Assembly (NCBI RefSeq): GCF_030406905.1
Contig: NZ_CP129137.1
Coordinates: 3,018,501-3,082,500, forward strand
Source: Streptomyces sp. HUAS CB01
GTDB taxonomy: Bacteria; Actinomycetota; Actinomycetes; Streptomycetales; Streptomycetaceae
Reading direction: 5' to 3'
DNA: 64,000 nt
Part shown: positions 17,395 to 26,405 of the stretch, in pieces
How positions within the stretch are numbered: position 1 is the first letter of the stretch
Layout of the letters: the number at the start of each line of letters is the position of its first letter
Translations under genes and position numbers: made by a program
Notes under the pieces: generated by a model
The model's database searches: none
What the model was told of the DNA's origin: nothing
What the model saw: only the letters and a program-made list of their open reading frames with translations

Positions 17395-20300
17395 ATGCAG
17401 ATCCGGCTGACCGTCCTCGCGCCGCGCAGCGGCCAGTCCTCGCAGGTCGCCCCGCGCGCCTGCGACGTGCTCGTCACGGCCCCCGCGGGTACGGCGCTGG
17501 CGGCGGTCGCCTCGGCGCTGGCCGCGACCGTTTCGGGGCCGGAGGCGCCGTCGTCCGGGACGGTCGTGCTCTACGCGGGCCGGGAGCGGCTCGACGCCCA
17601 GCGGTGCGCGCTCGGCGAGCCGCCGCTCGTCGACGGGGCGGTGCTGTCGCTCCAGACACCGGGCGAGGACGAGGCGGCGGACCACGAGGGGGCTGCGGCG
17701 CGGACGCAGCTCCATGTGATCGCCGGGCCGGACGCGGGCGGCGTCCATCTGCTGCACGAGGGCCGCATCCGGATCGGGCGCTCGGCGGAGGCCGACGTGC
17801 CGCTCGACGACCCGGACGTCTCGCGGCTGCACTGCGAGGTCACGGTCGCGGAGGACGGCGGCGTCACGGTGGCGGACCTCGGTTCCACGAACGGCACGAC
17901 CCTGGACGGCACGGACGTCGGCCGGCGGCCGGTCCGGCTGGGCCCGGGCGCGCTGCTGCGCATCGGCGAGTCCACGCTCCGGCTGGCGGCCACGCCGACT
18001 GCCGTGAGTTCCGCCTCCCCCGTTTCCCCCGTCCCCGGTTCCGTTTCCGGCCCGTCGGCCCATGGTTCCGGCCCCGCGGCTGCCGGGTCCCCCGCTCAGG
18101 GCGCCCCGGTCCGGGCCCGTCCGACGACGGCGCCGGACGGGGAGGGCCACCTGCGGGTGCGCCGTCCCGCGCCCGATCCCGGTCCTGCCGGTGACCGCGC
18201 GGACCGGGTCCCGTCCTGGGCCCGTGAGCGTGAGGCGCCCGAGGACCGGGAGCAGGCTCGCGGGGCGGCCCGGCCGCCGGCCCCGCCCCACGACGAGGAC
18301 CCCCTCTTCCACGGGCGGGCGGACGGGCGGGGACCGGCGTCCACGGCCGGGGCCCGGGGCGGTCACGGCGGTACCGGAGGGTGGCCGGTGATCCCGGACC
18401 CGCGTGGTGCGGGGGTTGCCGGCCGCCCCGCGGGCGCCTCGCCCACCGCGTACGCGCCCGGCGCCACCGGTCCGGGCGGCCCGGGTACGGGCGACGCACG
18501 GCGGGACCGCACCGGACCGCGCGGCGGGCACGCGCCGGCGGACCCGGCCACCGCCGAGGGCGGCGCCCACGGCCGCGTCGGCACGTCTCCGTACGGCGGA
18601 CCTCCGGCGACGGACGCCGGTGGCGGCTCCGGCGACGGCCGCTTCGGCGCCGGGGGCCGGGACCCGTACGGCGTCGAACGGACGGGACACGGCGGGCACG
18701 GCGCGGACGCCCACGACTCCGCCACCCGAGGCACCACGGACAGCACCGACCCCGCGCACGAACCCCGCAACGGGGCCCGGGCCTTCGCACGCGACCGGGA
18801 AGGTGCACGGTCGGGTGGCTCCGCCGCCGGCCGTCCGCGCGTCGCCGACGGGGCCACCACGCACGGCACGGGAGTGGCGGACGGCCTCGGGCCGGCCGTG
18901 GGCGGTGCCGAGGACGCGGACGCGGGGCGGGGAGGGCGGCGCAGGCGCGGGATAGGCGCCTGGGCGAGGCGGCTCGCCGGGGGCCGGGAGGAGCCCGGCG
19001 CCCCGGAGGAGGGCGACGAGACCCCGGCCGGACCCACCGAGCCCACCGCCGAGACCTGGCCCGATCCCGCCGCCGTACTGCTCACCGCCCTCGGGCCGGG
19101 ACCGCGGCTGTGGGAGCGCGACGCCGGCCATCCCGAATCCCTCGTCGTCCGCCTCGGCACGGCCGACCGCGCGGACACGTCCGCCGTGCCCGTCACCGTC
19201 GGCCTGCGCGAGGCGGGGTCCCTCGGGCTCGCCGGGCCACGGGCCCGGCTCATGGGGCTCGCCCGCTCCGTCGTCGCCCAGGCCGCCGCGCTCCATGCGC
19301 CCGCGGACCTGGAGATCGTGCTGATCAGCACCGACCGTGCCAGACCGCTGGAGGAGCGCCGGGAGTCGTGGAGCTGGCTCGGCTGGCTCCCGCATCTGCG
19401 GCCCGGGCACGGCCAGGACTGCCGGCTGCTCCTGGCCTACGACCGCGACCAGGCCACCGCCAGAACCGCCGAGCTGACCCGGCGGCTGGACGACGGGCCG
19501 CTCGGCACCGGCTGGCCGAGCGCGGAGCGCCGCGCGGTCGAACAGGCGGCGGCCCGCTACACGGGACCGCGCACGCTCGTCGTGCTCGACGGCGACCCCG
19601 GTTCCGCCGCTCTGCGCGAGACCACGGCACGCCTCGCGGGAGGCGGCGCGGCCGCCGGCATCCATCTGGTCTGCCTCGCCGAGACCCCGCCCGCCTCCCC
19701 GCTGTCCCCGGTGGCGGCGACGTACGAGGAGGCCTGCGCAGCGTCGCCGGCCTTCCGGGAGTGCGGTGCCGTCGGACTGCTCAGCGGCGATGTGGCGACG
19801 GCGCTGCGGCTGCTGCGCACGGCCGGGGGGCACCCGGCGGGCCATGGCACGGTCGCGGCGGTGGACGCGGTGTCGGCTGCCTGGGCCGAGCGGTTCGGCC
19901 GCGCCCTGGCTCCGCTGCTGGCCGACGGGGACGCCCCGGTGCACGGCCGGGCGGTGGCGGCGCCGCTGCCGCGGTCGGCGCGGCTGCTGGACGAGCTCGG
20001 CCTCGCCCGGGCCACCCCGGCGTCGCTGATGGCACGCTGGGCGTCGGCCGGCCCCGGTACGGCAGTGCTGGGCGCAGGCCCCCGGGGACCGGTCGCCGTC
20101 GACCTCGTCTCGGAGGACCCGCACCTGATCGTCGAAGGCCCGGCGGGCAGCGGACGCACGGAACTGCTCCGCGCGATCGCGGCCTCGCTGGCGGCGGGCG
20201 GACGGCCGGACCGGCTCGGGCTGCTGCTGGTGGACGGCGCGGGCGGCGAGCGGGGTGAGGGCCTGGGGGCGCTCACCGACCTTCCCCATGTCACCGAGCA

Positions 20301-21108
20301 CCTCGTCGCCTCCGACCCCCTGCGGATGCGTGAGTTCGCCCAGGCGCTCGGCGCGGAGCTCAAGCGGCGGGCGGAGCTGCTGGGCCGGGAGGCGTTCGAG
20401 GAGTGGCACACGCGCCGCGAGGTCTCCGAGCGGCTGGTCGGCCAGCGCCCGCCGAGCGCCGCGGAGTCCCGGCCGGACGGGCGGGGCGATCTGGAGTCGC
20501 CGCCCAGCGGCACGCTCAGACTCCGCCCCTCCGGCGGCCGTGCGAGGGCGGAGGCCGTGGAGGCGGAGGCGCCCGGCCCGCTCCCCCGGCTCGTCGTCCT
20601 CGTCGACGACTACGACGCCCTGGTCGCCCCCGCGCTCGGCAGCCCGGGCCGCCCCGCGGCGGGCTCCGTCGTCAGGGCTCTGGAGGCGGTGGCCCGCGAC
20701 GGGCAGCGCCTCGGCGTCCATCTGGTCGCGACGTCCGCCCGACCGGACCGCACGGCGGACACGGAGCTGGCCCGCAGCACCCGGCTGAGGGTGGTGCTGG
20801 ACGCGCCGCCCGTGGCGCCCGGCCCGGAGGACCCGGCGCCCGGGCGCGGCAGGCTCGGACATCCGGACGGGAGGGTGACGCCCTTCCAGAGCGGCCGGGT
20901 GACGGGCCGTATCCCGCGGACGGCGACGCTGCGGCCCACGGTCGTGGAGCTGGCGTGGGAGCGGATGGGCGACCCGCCGGCCCGCCGGCCCGTGCGCGAA
21001 CTGGGCAACGGGCCCACGGACCTGGCCCTGCTCGCCAGCGCCCTGGACCGTGCCGCCCGCTCCGTCGACGCCGTGCCGGTCCCGCCGCTCACCCCCGCCC
21101 GCCCCTGA
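17395..21108 (+). CDS. FHA-domain FtsK/SpoIIIE-like ATPase (1,237 aa)
   Basis: The product joins a phosphothreonine-binding FHA domain to an FtsK/SpoIIIE P-loop ATPase module, an architecture close to EccC-type motors of type VII secretion. ATG 17395 gives a conserved-looking MQIRLTVLAP beta-strand start; the frame is open further upstream but without similarity. The N-terminal ubiquitin-like or FHA-preceding region is residues 1-100. FHA is about 105-195 (RIRIGRSAEADVPL, SRLHCEV, GSTNGT). A low-complexity Gly/Pro/Arg linker spans about 200-540. The ATPase region has Walker A GPAGSGRTE near 915 and Walker B LVVLVDDYDALV near 1066. No transmembrane helix is obvious. The divergent partner is the kinase pair PkaA/PkaB, whose phosphorylated sites the FHA domain might read (inference). 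Confidence 0.85.
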   Translation: MQIRLTVLAPRSGQSSQVAPRACDVLVTAPAGTALAAVASALAATVSGPEAPSSGTVVLYAGRERLDAQRCALGEPPLVDGAVLSLQTPGEDEAADHEGAAARTQLHVIAGPDAGGVHLLHEGRIRIGRSAEADVPLDDPDVSRLHCEVTVAEDGGVTVADLGSTNGTTLDGTDVGRRPVRLGPGALLRIGESTLRLAATPTAVSSASPVSPVPGSVSGPSAHGSGPAAAGSPAQGAPVRARPTTAPDGEGHLRVRRPAPDPGPAGDRADRVPSWAREREAPEDREQARGAARPPAPPHDEDPLFHGRADGRGPASTAGARGGHGGTGGWPVIPDPRGAGVAGRPAGASPTAYAPGATGPGGPGTGDARRDRTGPRGGHAPADPATAEGGAHGRVGTSPYGGPPATDAGGGSGDGRFGAGGRDPYGVERTGHGGHGADAHDSATRGTTDSTDPAHEPRNGARAFARDREGARSGGSAAGRPRVADGATTHGTGVADGLGPAVGGAEDADAGRGGRRRRGIGAWARRLAGGREEPGAPEEGDETPAGPTEPTAETWPDPAAVLLTALGPGPRLWERDAGHPESLVVRLGTADRADTSAVPVTVGLREAGSLGLAGPRARLMGLARSVVAQAAALHAPADLEIVLISTDRARPLEERRESWSWLGWLPHLRPGHGQDCRLLLAYDRDQATARTAELTRRLDDGPLGTGWPSAERRAVEQAAARYTGPRTLVVLDGDPGSAALRETTARLAGGGAAAGIHLVCLAETPPASPLSPVAATYEEACAASPAFRECGAVGLLSGDVATALRLLRTAGGHPAGHGTVAAVDAVSAAWAERFGRALAPLLADGDAPVHGRAVAAPLPRSARLLDELGLARATPASLMARWASAGPGTAVLGAGPRGPVAVDLVSEDPHLIVEGPAGSGRTELLRAIAASLAAGGRPDRLGLLLVDGAGGERGEGLGALTDLPHVTEHLVASDPLRMREFAQALGAELKRRAELLGREAFEEWHTRREVSERLVGQRPPSAAESRPDGRGDLESPPSGTLRLRPSGGRARAEAVEAEAPGPLPRLVVLVDDYDALVAPALGSPGRPAAGSVVRALEAVARDGQRLGVHLVATSARPDRTADTELARSTRLRVVLDAPPVAPGPEDPAPGRGRLGHPDGRVTPFQSGRVTGRIPRTATLRPTVVELAWERMGDPPARRPVRELGNGPTDLALLASALDRAARSVDAVPVPPLTPARP

Positions 21109-21310
21109 CTCCGGTGGCCCGCGGGGCGGGGCGAGGGGCACCACAACGGTCCTGACAGCACGTCACGACGCCATCACGATCACCCAGTTGACGGCGGAGG
21201 CGGTATTGCCTCGCTCCGCCCCCGGGCGTAGACCTGAGCGCACGGACGGAACGGGCGTGGCCTGCGTCACAGCTGCGCCCCTTCGCAGGCGCGGGAGAGA
21301 CGGGGCAGTG

Positions 21311-22690
21311 ATGCGCACAACTCGCACAGCTCGTACGGCTCGGACGACTCGCGGCTCCGCCGTGGCGGCCCTGGCCGCCCTGGGCGCCCTCACCCTGGCC
21401 GGCTGCGGCGGTGACGGCAAGGACGGGGGCCCGGCGGACGCGACCCCGGGCGCCGAGTCCTCGGCCACCGTCGAGCTGCCGAAGCTGGACGGCCAGAAGA
21501 TCGAGGTGGCGGCGGTCTGGACGGGTCCGGAGCAGGAGAACTTCACCAAGGTCCTCAAGGAGTTCGAGAAACGCACCGGGGCGACGGTCACCTTCGTCCC
21601 CGCGCAGGACCCGATCGTGAACTTCCTCGGCACGAAGATCGCCGGTGGCAGCCCGCCGGACGTCGCGATGCTGCCCCAGGTGGGTGCCATCAAGCAGGCC
21701 GTGGACCAGAAGTGGGCCAAGCCCCTGGGCCCGGAGGCCAAGGCGCAGCTCGCCAGGAACTACGCCAAGGGCTGGCAGGACCTGGGGTCCGTGGACGGCA
21801 CTCCGTACGGTGTGTACTTCAAGGCCGCCAACAAGTCGCTGGTCTGGTACAACAACGCGGTCTTCGAGAACGCCGGCGCCTCCGTGCCGAAGACCTGGAA
21901 GGACTTCCTGACGACGGCCGAGACGATCTCCGCGTCCGGCGTCACACCGGTCTCGGTCGGCGGCGCGGACGGCTGGACGCTCACCGACTGGTTCGAGAAC
22001 GTGTACCTCTCACAGGCCGGTCCGGAGAAGTACGACCAGCTGGCCAGGCACGAGATCAAGTGGACCGACCCCTCCGTCGCGCAGGCCCTGACGACGCTCG
22101 GCGAGCTGTTCGGCAAGCCGGAGCTGATCGCGGGCGGGGCGAACGGCGCACTGCAGACGGAGTTCCCGAAGTCGGTCACCCAGACCTTCACCGGCGGCGA
22201 CCAGCCCAAGGCGGCGATGGTGTTCGAGGGCGACTTCGTGACCGTCAACATCGCGCAGACCGAGGCGAAGATCGGTACGGACGCCAAGGTGTTCCCGTTC
22301 CCGGCGGTCGGCGGGCAGCCGCCGGTGGTGACCGGCGGCGACGCGGCGGTGGCGCTGAAGGACACCAAGGGCGCCCAGGCACTCCTGACGTTCCTGGCCT
22401 CGCCCGACGCGGCGAGGATCTGGGCCGGGGCCGGCGGTTTCATCTCGCCGAACAAGTCGCTGGACGCCGCCGCGTACCCGAACGACGTGCAGCGGGACAT
22501 CGCCAAGGCGCTCATCGCCGCGGGCGACGACTTCCGCTTCGACATGTCGGACCAGATGCCGCAGTCGTTCGGCGGCACGCCCGGCAAGGGCGAGTGGAAG
22601 GCCCTCCAGGACTTCCTGAAGAACCCCGAGGACGTCGCCGGCACGCAAGCGCGGCTGGAGGCCGACGCGGCCAAGGCGTACAAGAGCTGA
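21311..22690 (+). CDS. Sugar ABC transporter substrate-binding lipoprotein
   Basis: This is an extracellular solute-binding protein of family 1 (459 residues). The start is ATG 21311; the preceding GTG (21308) is also in frame. It has an Arg-rich n-region, a hydrophobic core and lipobox LTLAGC with Cys32 as the lipidated residue. The body has typical family features: FEKRTGATVTFVPAQD near the N-terminus, PYGVYFKAANKSLVWYNNAVFE, and WTLTDWFENVYLSQAG. It captures a carbohydrate (probably an oligosaccharide; identity unknown) outside the membrane and delivers it to the two permeases that follow 7 bp and about 1.4 kb downstream. No ATPase gene is present in the operon. Streptomyces importers of this type commonly share the MsiK ATPase encoded elsewhere. 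Confidence 0.92.
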   Translation: MRTTRTARTARTTRGSAVAALAALGALTLAGCGGDGKDGGPADATPGAESSATVELPKLDGQKIEVAAVWTGPEQENFTKVLKEFEKRTGATVTFVPAQDPIVNFLGTKIAGGSPPDVAMLPQVGAIKQAVDQKWAKPLGPEAKAQLARNYAKGWQDLGSVDGTPYGVYFKAANKSLVWYNNAVFENAGASVPKTWKDFLTTAETISASGVTPVSVGGADGWTLTDWFENVYLSQAGPEKYDQLARHEIKWTDPSVAQALTTLGELFGKPELIAGGANGALQTEFPKSVTQTFTGGDQPKAAMVFEGDFVTVNIAQTEAKIGTDAKVFPFPAVGGQPPVVTGGDAAVALKDTKGAQALLTFLASPDAARIWAGAGGFISPNKSLDAAAYPNDVQRDIAKALIAAGDDFRFDMSDQMPQSFGGTPGKGEWKALQDFLKNPEDVAGTQARLEADAAKAYKS

Positions 22691-22697
22691 CGCCGCC

Positions 22698-24065
22698 ATG
22701 ACGTCCCCCGAGACGTCCGCCGGGAAGGCGGAGGGCCCCGCTGTGCCCTCCGCCGCCGGGGGCGGCGTGCGCAGGAGCGTGACCGGCACCAGGGGTCTCG
22801 TCGCGGCCGGCTTTCTGCTGCCCGCGCTGGTGCTGCTCGGAGCGCTCGTGGTCTACCCGATCGGGTACTCGGTGTACCGGTCCTTCTTCGACCGGTCCGG
22901 CGACGGCTTCGCCGGCCTCGGCAACTACGTCGAGATCTTCACCGACGACACCATCCTCACCGCCGTCAAGAACAACGCGATCTGGGTGGCCGTGGCACCG
23001 ACCGTGGCGACGGCGCTCGGACTGATGTTCGCGGTGCTGACCGAGCGGATCCGCTGGGGCACGGCGTTCAAGCTGGTCGTCTTCATGCCGATGGCGATCT
23101 CGATGCTGGCCGCGGGCATCATCTTCCGGCTGGTGTACGAGCAGGACCCGGAGCGCGGCGTCGCCAACGCGGTCTGGGTGGGCGTGCACGACACCTTCTC
23201 CGAGTCGGCGAGCTTCCCCAAGGCCCGCCCGGGACCCGCCCACCCGCTGAAGCCCGCCGGGGGCGGGGCGTTCGTCACCGAGCAGCCGGTCCGTGCCGGC
23301 AGTCCGGTGGAGCTGCCGCTGGTGGGCGTCCCGCCCGACAGGATGCCCTCCGACGCACGGCCGGCGAAGGAGGCGCGGGCCGCGGACGACGGCCGGATCA
23401 CCGGAACCGCGTGGCTCGACTTCACGCGGGGCGGCGGCGGCACGGTGAACGCCGTCGACGCCGCTGAACGGGGCCTGAAGGGCATCGCGATCGAGGCGGT
23501 CAGGGACGGCCGGGTCGTCGCCACGACCACCGCGGCGGCCGACGGCACGTTCTCGCTGCCGAAGGAGGCGGACGGTGCCGTCCTCCGGCTGCCCGGGAGC
23601 AACTTCCGGGAGCCGTACGACGGCGTCGACTGGCTGGGCCCGTCCCTCGTCACCCCGGCCATCATCGGCAGCTACCTCTGGATGTGGGCGGGCTTCGCCA
23701 TGGTGCTGATCGCGGCCGGACTGGCCGCGGTGCCACGTGAACTCCTGGAGGCGGCGCGGGTGGACGGCGCCAACGAGTGGCAGGTCTTCCGGAGGGTGAC
23801 CGTGCCGCTGCTCGCACCGGTCCTGGCGGTCGTGCTCGTCACCCTGATGATCAATGTGCTGAAGATCTTCGACCTGGTGTTCATCATCGCGCCCGGCTCG
23901 GCGCAGGACGACGCCAACGTACTGGCGCTCCAGCTGTACCGCTCGTCGTTCGGCACGGACGCGCACCTGGGCGTCGGCAGCGCCATCGCCGTACTCCTCC
24001 TGCTGCTGGTGATCCCGGTGATGGCTTTCAACATCCGCCGGATCCGAAGGGAGACGCGCCGATGA
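22698..24065 (+). CDS. Sugar ABC transporter permease (MalF-type) with inserted extracytoplasmic domain
   Basis: This is an inner-membrane permease of the binding-protein-dependent class. Hydrophobic helices occur near residues 38-60 (AAGFLLPALVLLGALVVYPIGY), 90-115 and 125-145, then after residue 316. The cytoplasmic EAA loop is present (EAARVDGANEWQVFRRVTVPLL). Between the third and fourth helices (about residues 150-314) there is a hydrophilic insert of roughly 165 residues. Its second half (RITGTAWLDF, KGIAIEAVRDGRVVATTTAA, DGTFSLP) resembles a carboxypeptidase-regulatory/SdrD-B-like beta sandwich. At 455 residues it is about 150 longer than usual for Streptomyces permeases. E. coli MalF has an unrelated large loop at the equivalent position. 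The stop overlaps the next gene by ATGA. Confidence 0.92.
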   Translation: MTSPETSAGKAEGPAVPSAAGGGVRRSVTGTRGLVAAGFLLPALVLLGALVVYPIGYSVYRSFFDRSGDGFAGLGNYVEIFTDDTILTAVKNNAIWVAVAPTVATALGLMFAVLTERIRWGTAFKLVVFMPMAISMLAAGIIFRLVYEQDPERGVANAVWVGVHDTFSESASFPKARPGPAHPLKPAGGGAFVTEQPVRAGSPVELPLVGVPPDRMPSDARPAKEARAADDGRITGTAWLDFTRGGGGTVNAVDAAERGLKGIAIEAVRDGRVVATTTAAADGTFSLPKEADGAVLRLPGSNFREPYDGVDWLGPSLVTPAIIGSYLWMWAGFAMVLIAAGLAAVPRELLEAARVDGANEWQVFRRVTVPLLAPVLAVVLVTLMINVLKIFDLVFIIAPGSAQDDANVLALQLYRSSFGTDAHLGVGSAIAVLLLLLVIPVMAFNIRRIRRETRR

Positions 24066-24997
24066 GCGCCGACAGCGCGGACACGCCCGTCACCGCCGGA
24101 CCTTCCGGTTCCGCCGGCGCCGGCGGAACCGGACCCGTCAGGGCCAGGGCCTCGGTCGCCTCCCGGATCGCCGCCCGAACGGGCGGCGGGGTGATGCGGG
24201 TCGTCCTCGTCCTGGTGGGCCTGTTCTGGCTGATGCCGACCGTGGGGCTGCTGCTCTCCTCGCTGCGTTCGCCCGCCGACATCAACGCGAGCGGCTGGTG
24301 GGAGGTGTTCACGGCACCGGCGCAGCTCACCACCGAGAACTACGCGCGGTTGCTGCAGAACGAGACCATCACGGACTCCCTGCTCTCCACGATCATGATC
24401 ACCGTGCCGGCGACGGTGCTGGTCGTGGTGGTCGGATCGCTCGCCGGGTACGCGTTCGCCTGGATGGAGTTCCCGGGCCGCGACTGGTGGTTCCTCGCCG
24501 TGGTCGGGCTGCTCGTCGTCCCCGTGCAGGTGGCGCTCGTACCCGTGTCGAAACTGTTCGGCACGATCGGCATCTTCGAGACGACGACGGGTGTGGTGCT
24601 GTTCCACGTCGCCTTCGGGCTGCCGTTCGCGATCTTCCTGCTGAGGAACTTCTTCGCGGAGATCCCGCGGGAGCTGCTGGAGGCGGCGCGGCTGGACGGC
24701 GCCGGTGAGATCCGGCTGTTCACCCGGGTCGTCCTGCCGCTCGGCGGGCCGGCGATCGCCTCGCTGGGCATCTTCCAGTTCCTGTGGGTGTGGAACGACA
24801 TGCTGATCGCGCTGATCTTCGCCGACTCCGAGTCGCCGCCGATCACGGTGGCGCTGCAGCAGCAGGTGCGGCAGTTCGGCAACAACATCGACGTCCTGGC
24901 ACCGGGGGCGTTCGTGTCCATGCTCATTCCGCTCGCGGTGTTCTTCGCCTTCCAGCGCCAGTTCGTGTCGGGGGTGATGGCGGGCGCGGTGAAGTGA
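24062..24997 (+). CDS. Sugar ABC transporter permease (MalG-type)
   Basis: This is the second membrane subunit of the importer (311 residues). It starts within the stop of the preceding permease gene (ATGA), indicating translational coupling. A Gly/Ala-rich cytoplasmic N-terminus precedes six predicted helices, the first being VMRVVLVLVGLFWLMPTVGLLL. The EAA loop (ELLEAARLDGAGEIRLFTRVVLPL) contacts the ATPase. The C-terminus GVMAGAVK is typical of MalG-type subunits. A strong terminator hairpin follows at 25046-25095. Confidence 0.94.
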   Translation: MSADSADTPVTAGPSGSAGAGGTGPVRARASVASRIAARTGGGVMRVVLVLVGLFWLMPTVGLLLSSLRSPADINASGWWEVFTAPAQLTTENYARLLQNETITDSLLSTIMITVPATVLVVVVGSLAGYAFAWMEFPGRDWWFLAVVGLLVVPVQVALVPVSKLFGTIGIFETTTGVVLFHVAFGLPFAIFLLRNFFAEIPRELLEAARLDGAGEIRLFTRVVLPLGGPAIASLGIFQFLWVWNDMLIALIFADSESPPITVALQQQVRQFGNNIDVLAPGAFVSMLIPLAVFFAFQRQFVSGVMAGAVK

Positions 24998-25045
24998 CCG
25001 CACCCGGACGACACGAACGCGCACGTACCGGCGCACTCTCCGGCA

Positions 25046-25095
25046 CAAGGGCCCGTACGCACGGTCGGCGCGTCGACCGGGTGTGCGGGCCCTTG
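25046..25095 (+). terminator. Terminator of the sugar ABC importer operon
   Basis: A long imperfect stem (about 22 bp, 25046-25067 with 25074-25095, 6-nt loop) begins with the perfect arms CAAGGGCCCG/CGGGCCCTTG. It lies 48 bp after the last gene of the operon. Confidence 0.7.
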
Positions 25096-25218
25096 CGCGC
25101 GTGCCGCCCGCACCACATCCACGCCCCACCCGCTCCACATCTGCCGGCAAGCGCGCCGACACCTTCGGGCACTAGGACCGGGGTGGCAGCCTTCGTCGTC
25201 CCGAAAGAGAAGACACTC

Positions 25219-26220
25219 ATGTCACAGACGAGCGCACAGGTGCAGTCCCCCGACCGGTCCGCCCCCGCCGGGGACGAACTGCCCCGGCCCGCCCGGCTCG
25301 ACGAGGTGAAGGGGTGGTTCCGTCCGGTCGACCAGCTGCTCTTCGACTGGTTCCTGTCGCACCAGCGCGACCGCGAGCAGGCGGGCGATCTGCTGGAACT
25401 CGGCGCCTACCTGGGCAAGAGCGCGATCTTCATGGGCTCCTATCTGCGGCCCGGCGAGGAGTTCACGGTCTGCGACCTCTGGGACTCGCCTGCGCCGGAC
25501 GCGTCCAACAGCGCCGAGATGAACCGCTCGTACGCCACGCTCACCCGGCGCGCCTTCGAGGCCAACTACCTCTCCTTCCACGACGAGTTGCCGAGCCTCG
25601 TCCAGGCACCCACCTCGGCGATCACCACACGGGTCCGCCCGGGCAGCTGCCGCTTCGTCCACGTCGACGCCTCGCACCTGTACGAGCACGTCCACGGCGA
25701 CATCCGGGCCGCCGAACGGCTCCTCACCCCCGAGGGCGTCGTGGTCTTCGACGACTTCCGGGCCGAGCACTGTCCCGGGGTCGCGGCCGCGGTCTGGGGC
25801 GCGGTGGCGACCGCCGGGCTCACGCCGCTGTGCATCACCGGGACCAAGCTGTACGGCACCTGGGGCGACCCGGAGGCGGTGCGCGGCGAACTGCTCGGCT
25901 GGCTGGAGACCCGGACGGACCTCTGGCACGGGGTGGAGGAGGTCGCCGGTGCTCCGCTGATCCGCATCGACGGCCGCAGGGCCGAGGCCCCGGCGCATCC
26001 GCGCTCCCGTCACCGGGCGGAGCCGGTCACCGACGCCCCGGCCGGCGGCCCGGCGCCCCACCCCGCACCCGCACCCGCACCCGCCGCGAGTCCGGCGACC
26101 GCCGCCCCGGGCCGCCGGGCCGGCTCCCCGCGCATCCGCAGGCTCGTCCGCGATCTGCTGCCACCGCTGCTGACCCGCGCGCTGGTACGGGTGTTCCGCA
26201 GGCGCGGATCGTCGCACTGA
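25219..26220 (+). CDS. Class I SAM-dependent methyltransferase-like protein
   Basis: The 333-residue product resembles the Methyltransf_24 class often found with sugar or surface-polymer genes. Start ATG 25219 has a purine-rich AAGAGAAG upstream. The SAM-binding motif I is LLELGAYLGKSAIFM (about residues 54-68). Motif II-like ends at EFTVCDLWDSPAPDAS, and a later acidic strand is RFVHVDASHLYEHV, with VVVFDDF as the core strand. The C-terminal 80 residues are Pro/Ala-rich (APAPAPAASPATAA) and end in a basic amphipathic segment (RLVRDLLPPLLTRALVRVFRRR) that may bind membrane. The substrate is unknown. Its position before a GT2 glycosyltransferase and a polysaccharide-type exporter suggests sugar or surface-polymer modification (inference). 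Confidence 0.75.
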   Translation: MSQTSAQVQSPDRSAPAGDELPRPARLDEVKGWFRPVDQLLFDWFLSHQRDREQAGDLLELGAYLGKSAIFMGSYLRPGEEFTVCDLWDSPAPDASNSAEMNRSYATLTRRAFEANYLSFHDELPSLVQAPTSAITTRVRPGSCRFVHVDASHLYEHVHGDIRAAERLLTPEGVVVFDDFRAEHCPGVAAAVWGAVATAGLTPLCITGTKLYGTWGDPEAVRGELLGWLETRTDLWHGVEEVAGAPLIRIDGRRAEAPAHPRSRHRAEPVTDAPAGGPAPHPAPAPAPAASPATAAPGRRAGSPRIRRLVRDLLPPLLTRALVRVFRRRGSSH

Positions 26221-26405
26221 GCACCGGTACCGGGCGGCGCCTCGTCGTCGGTGGGCGGCCACTCCGGGCACCGGGCATCCTGACGGGACCGACCGGCGCG
26301 ACCGAAGTGCGCCGCCCGCGCGCCGGACGGCCCGACCCGGACGGGGAACCACCACGGTTTCGGCGCCCCGGAGAAGGACCGGCCGGCGCGACGGAAGCGC
26401 GGGGC

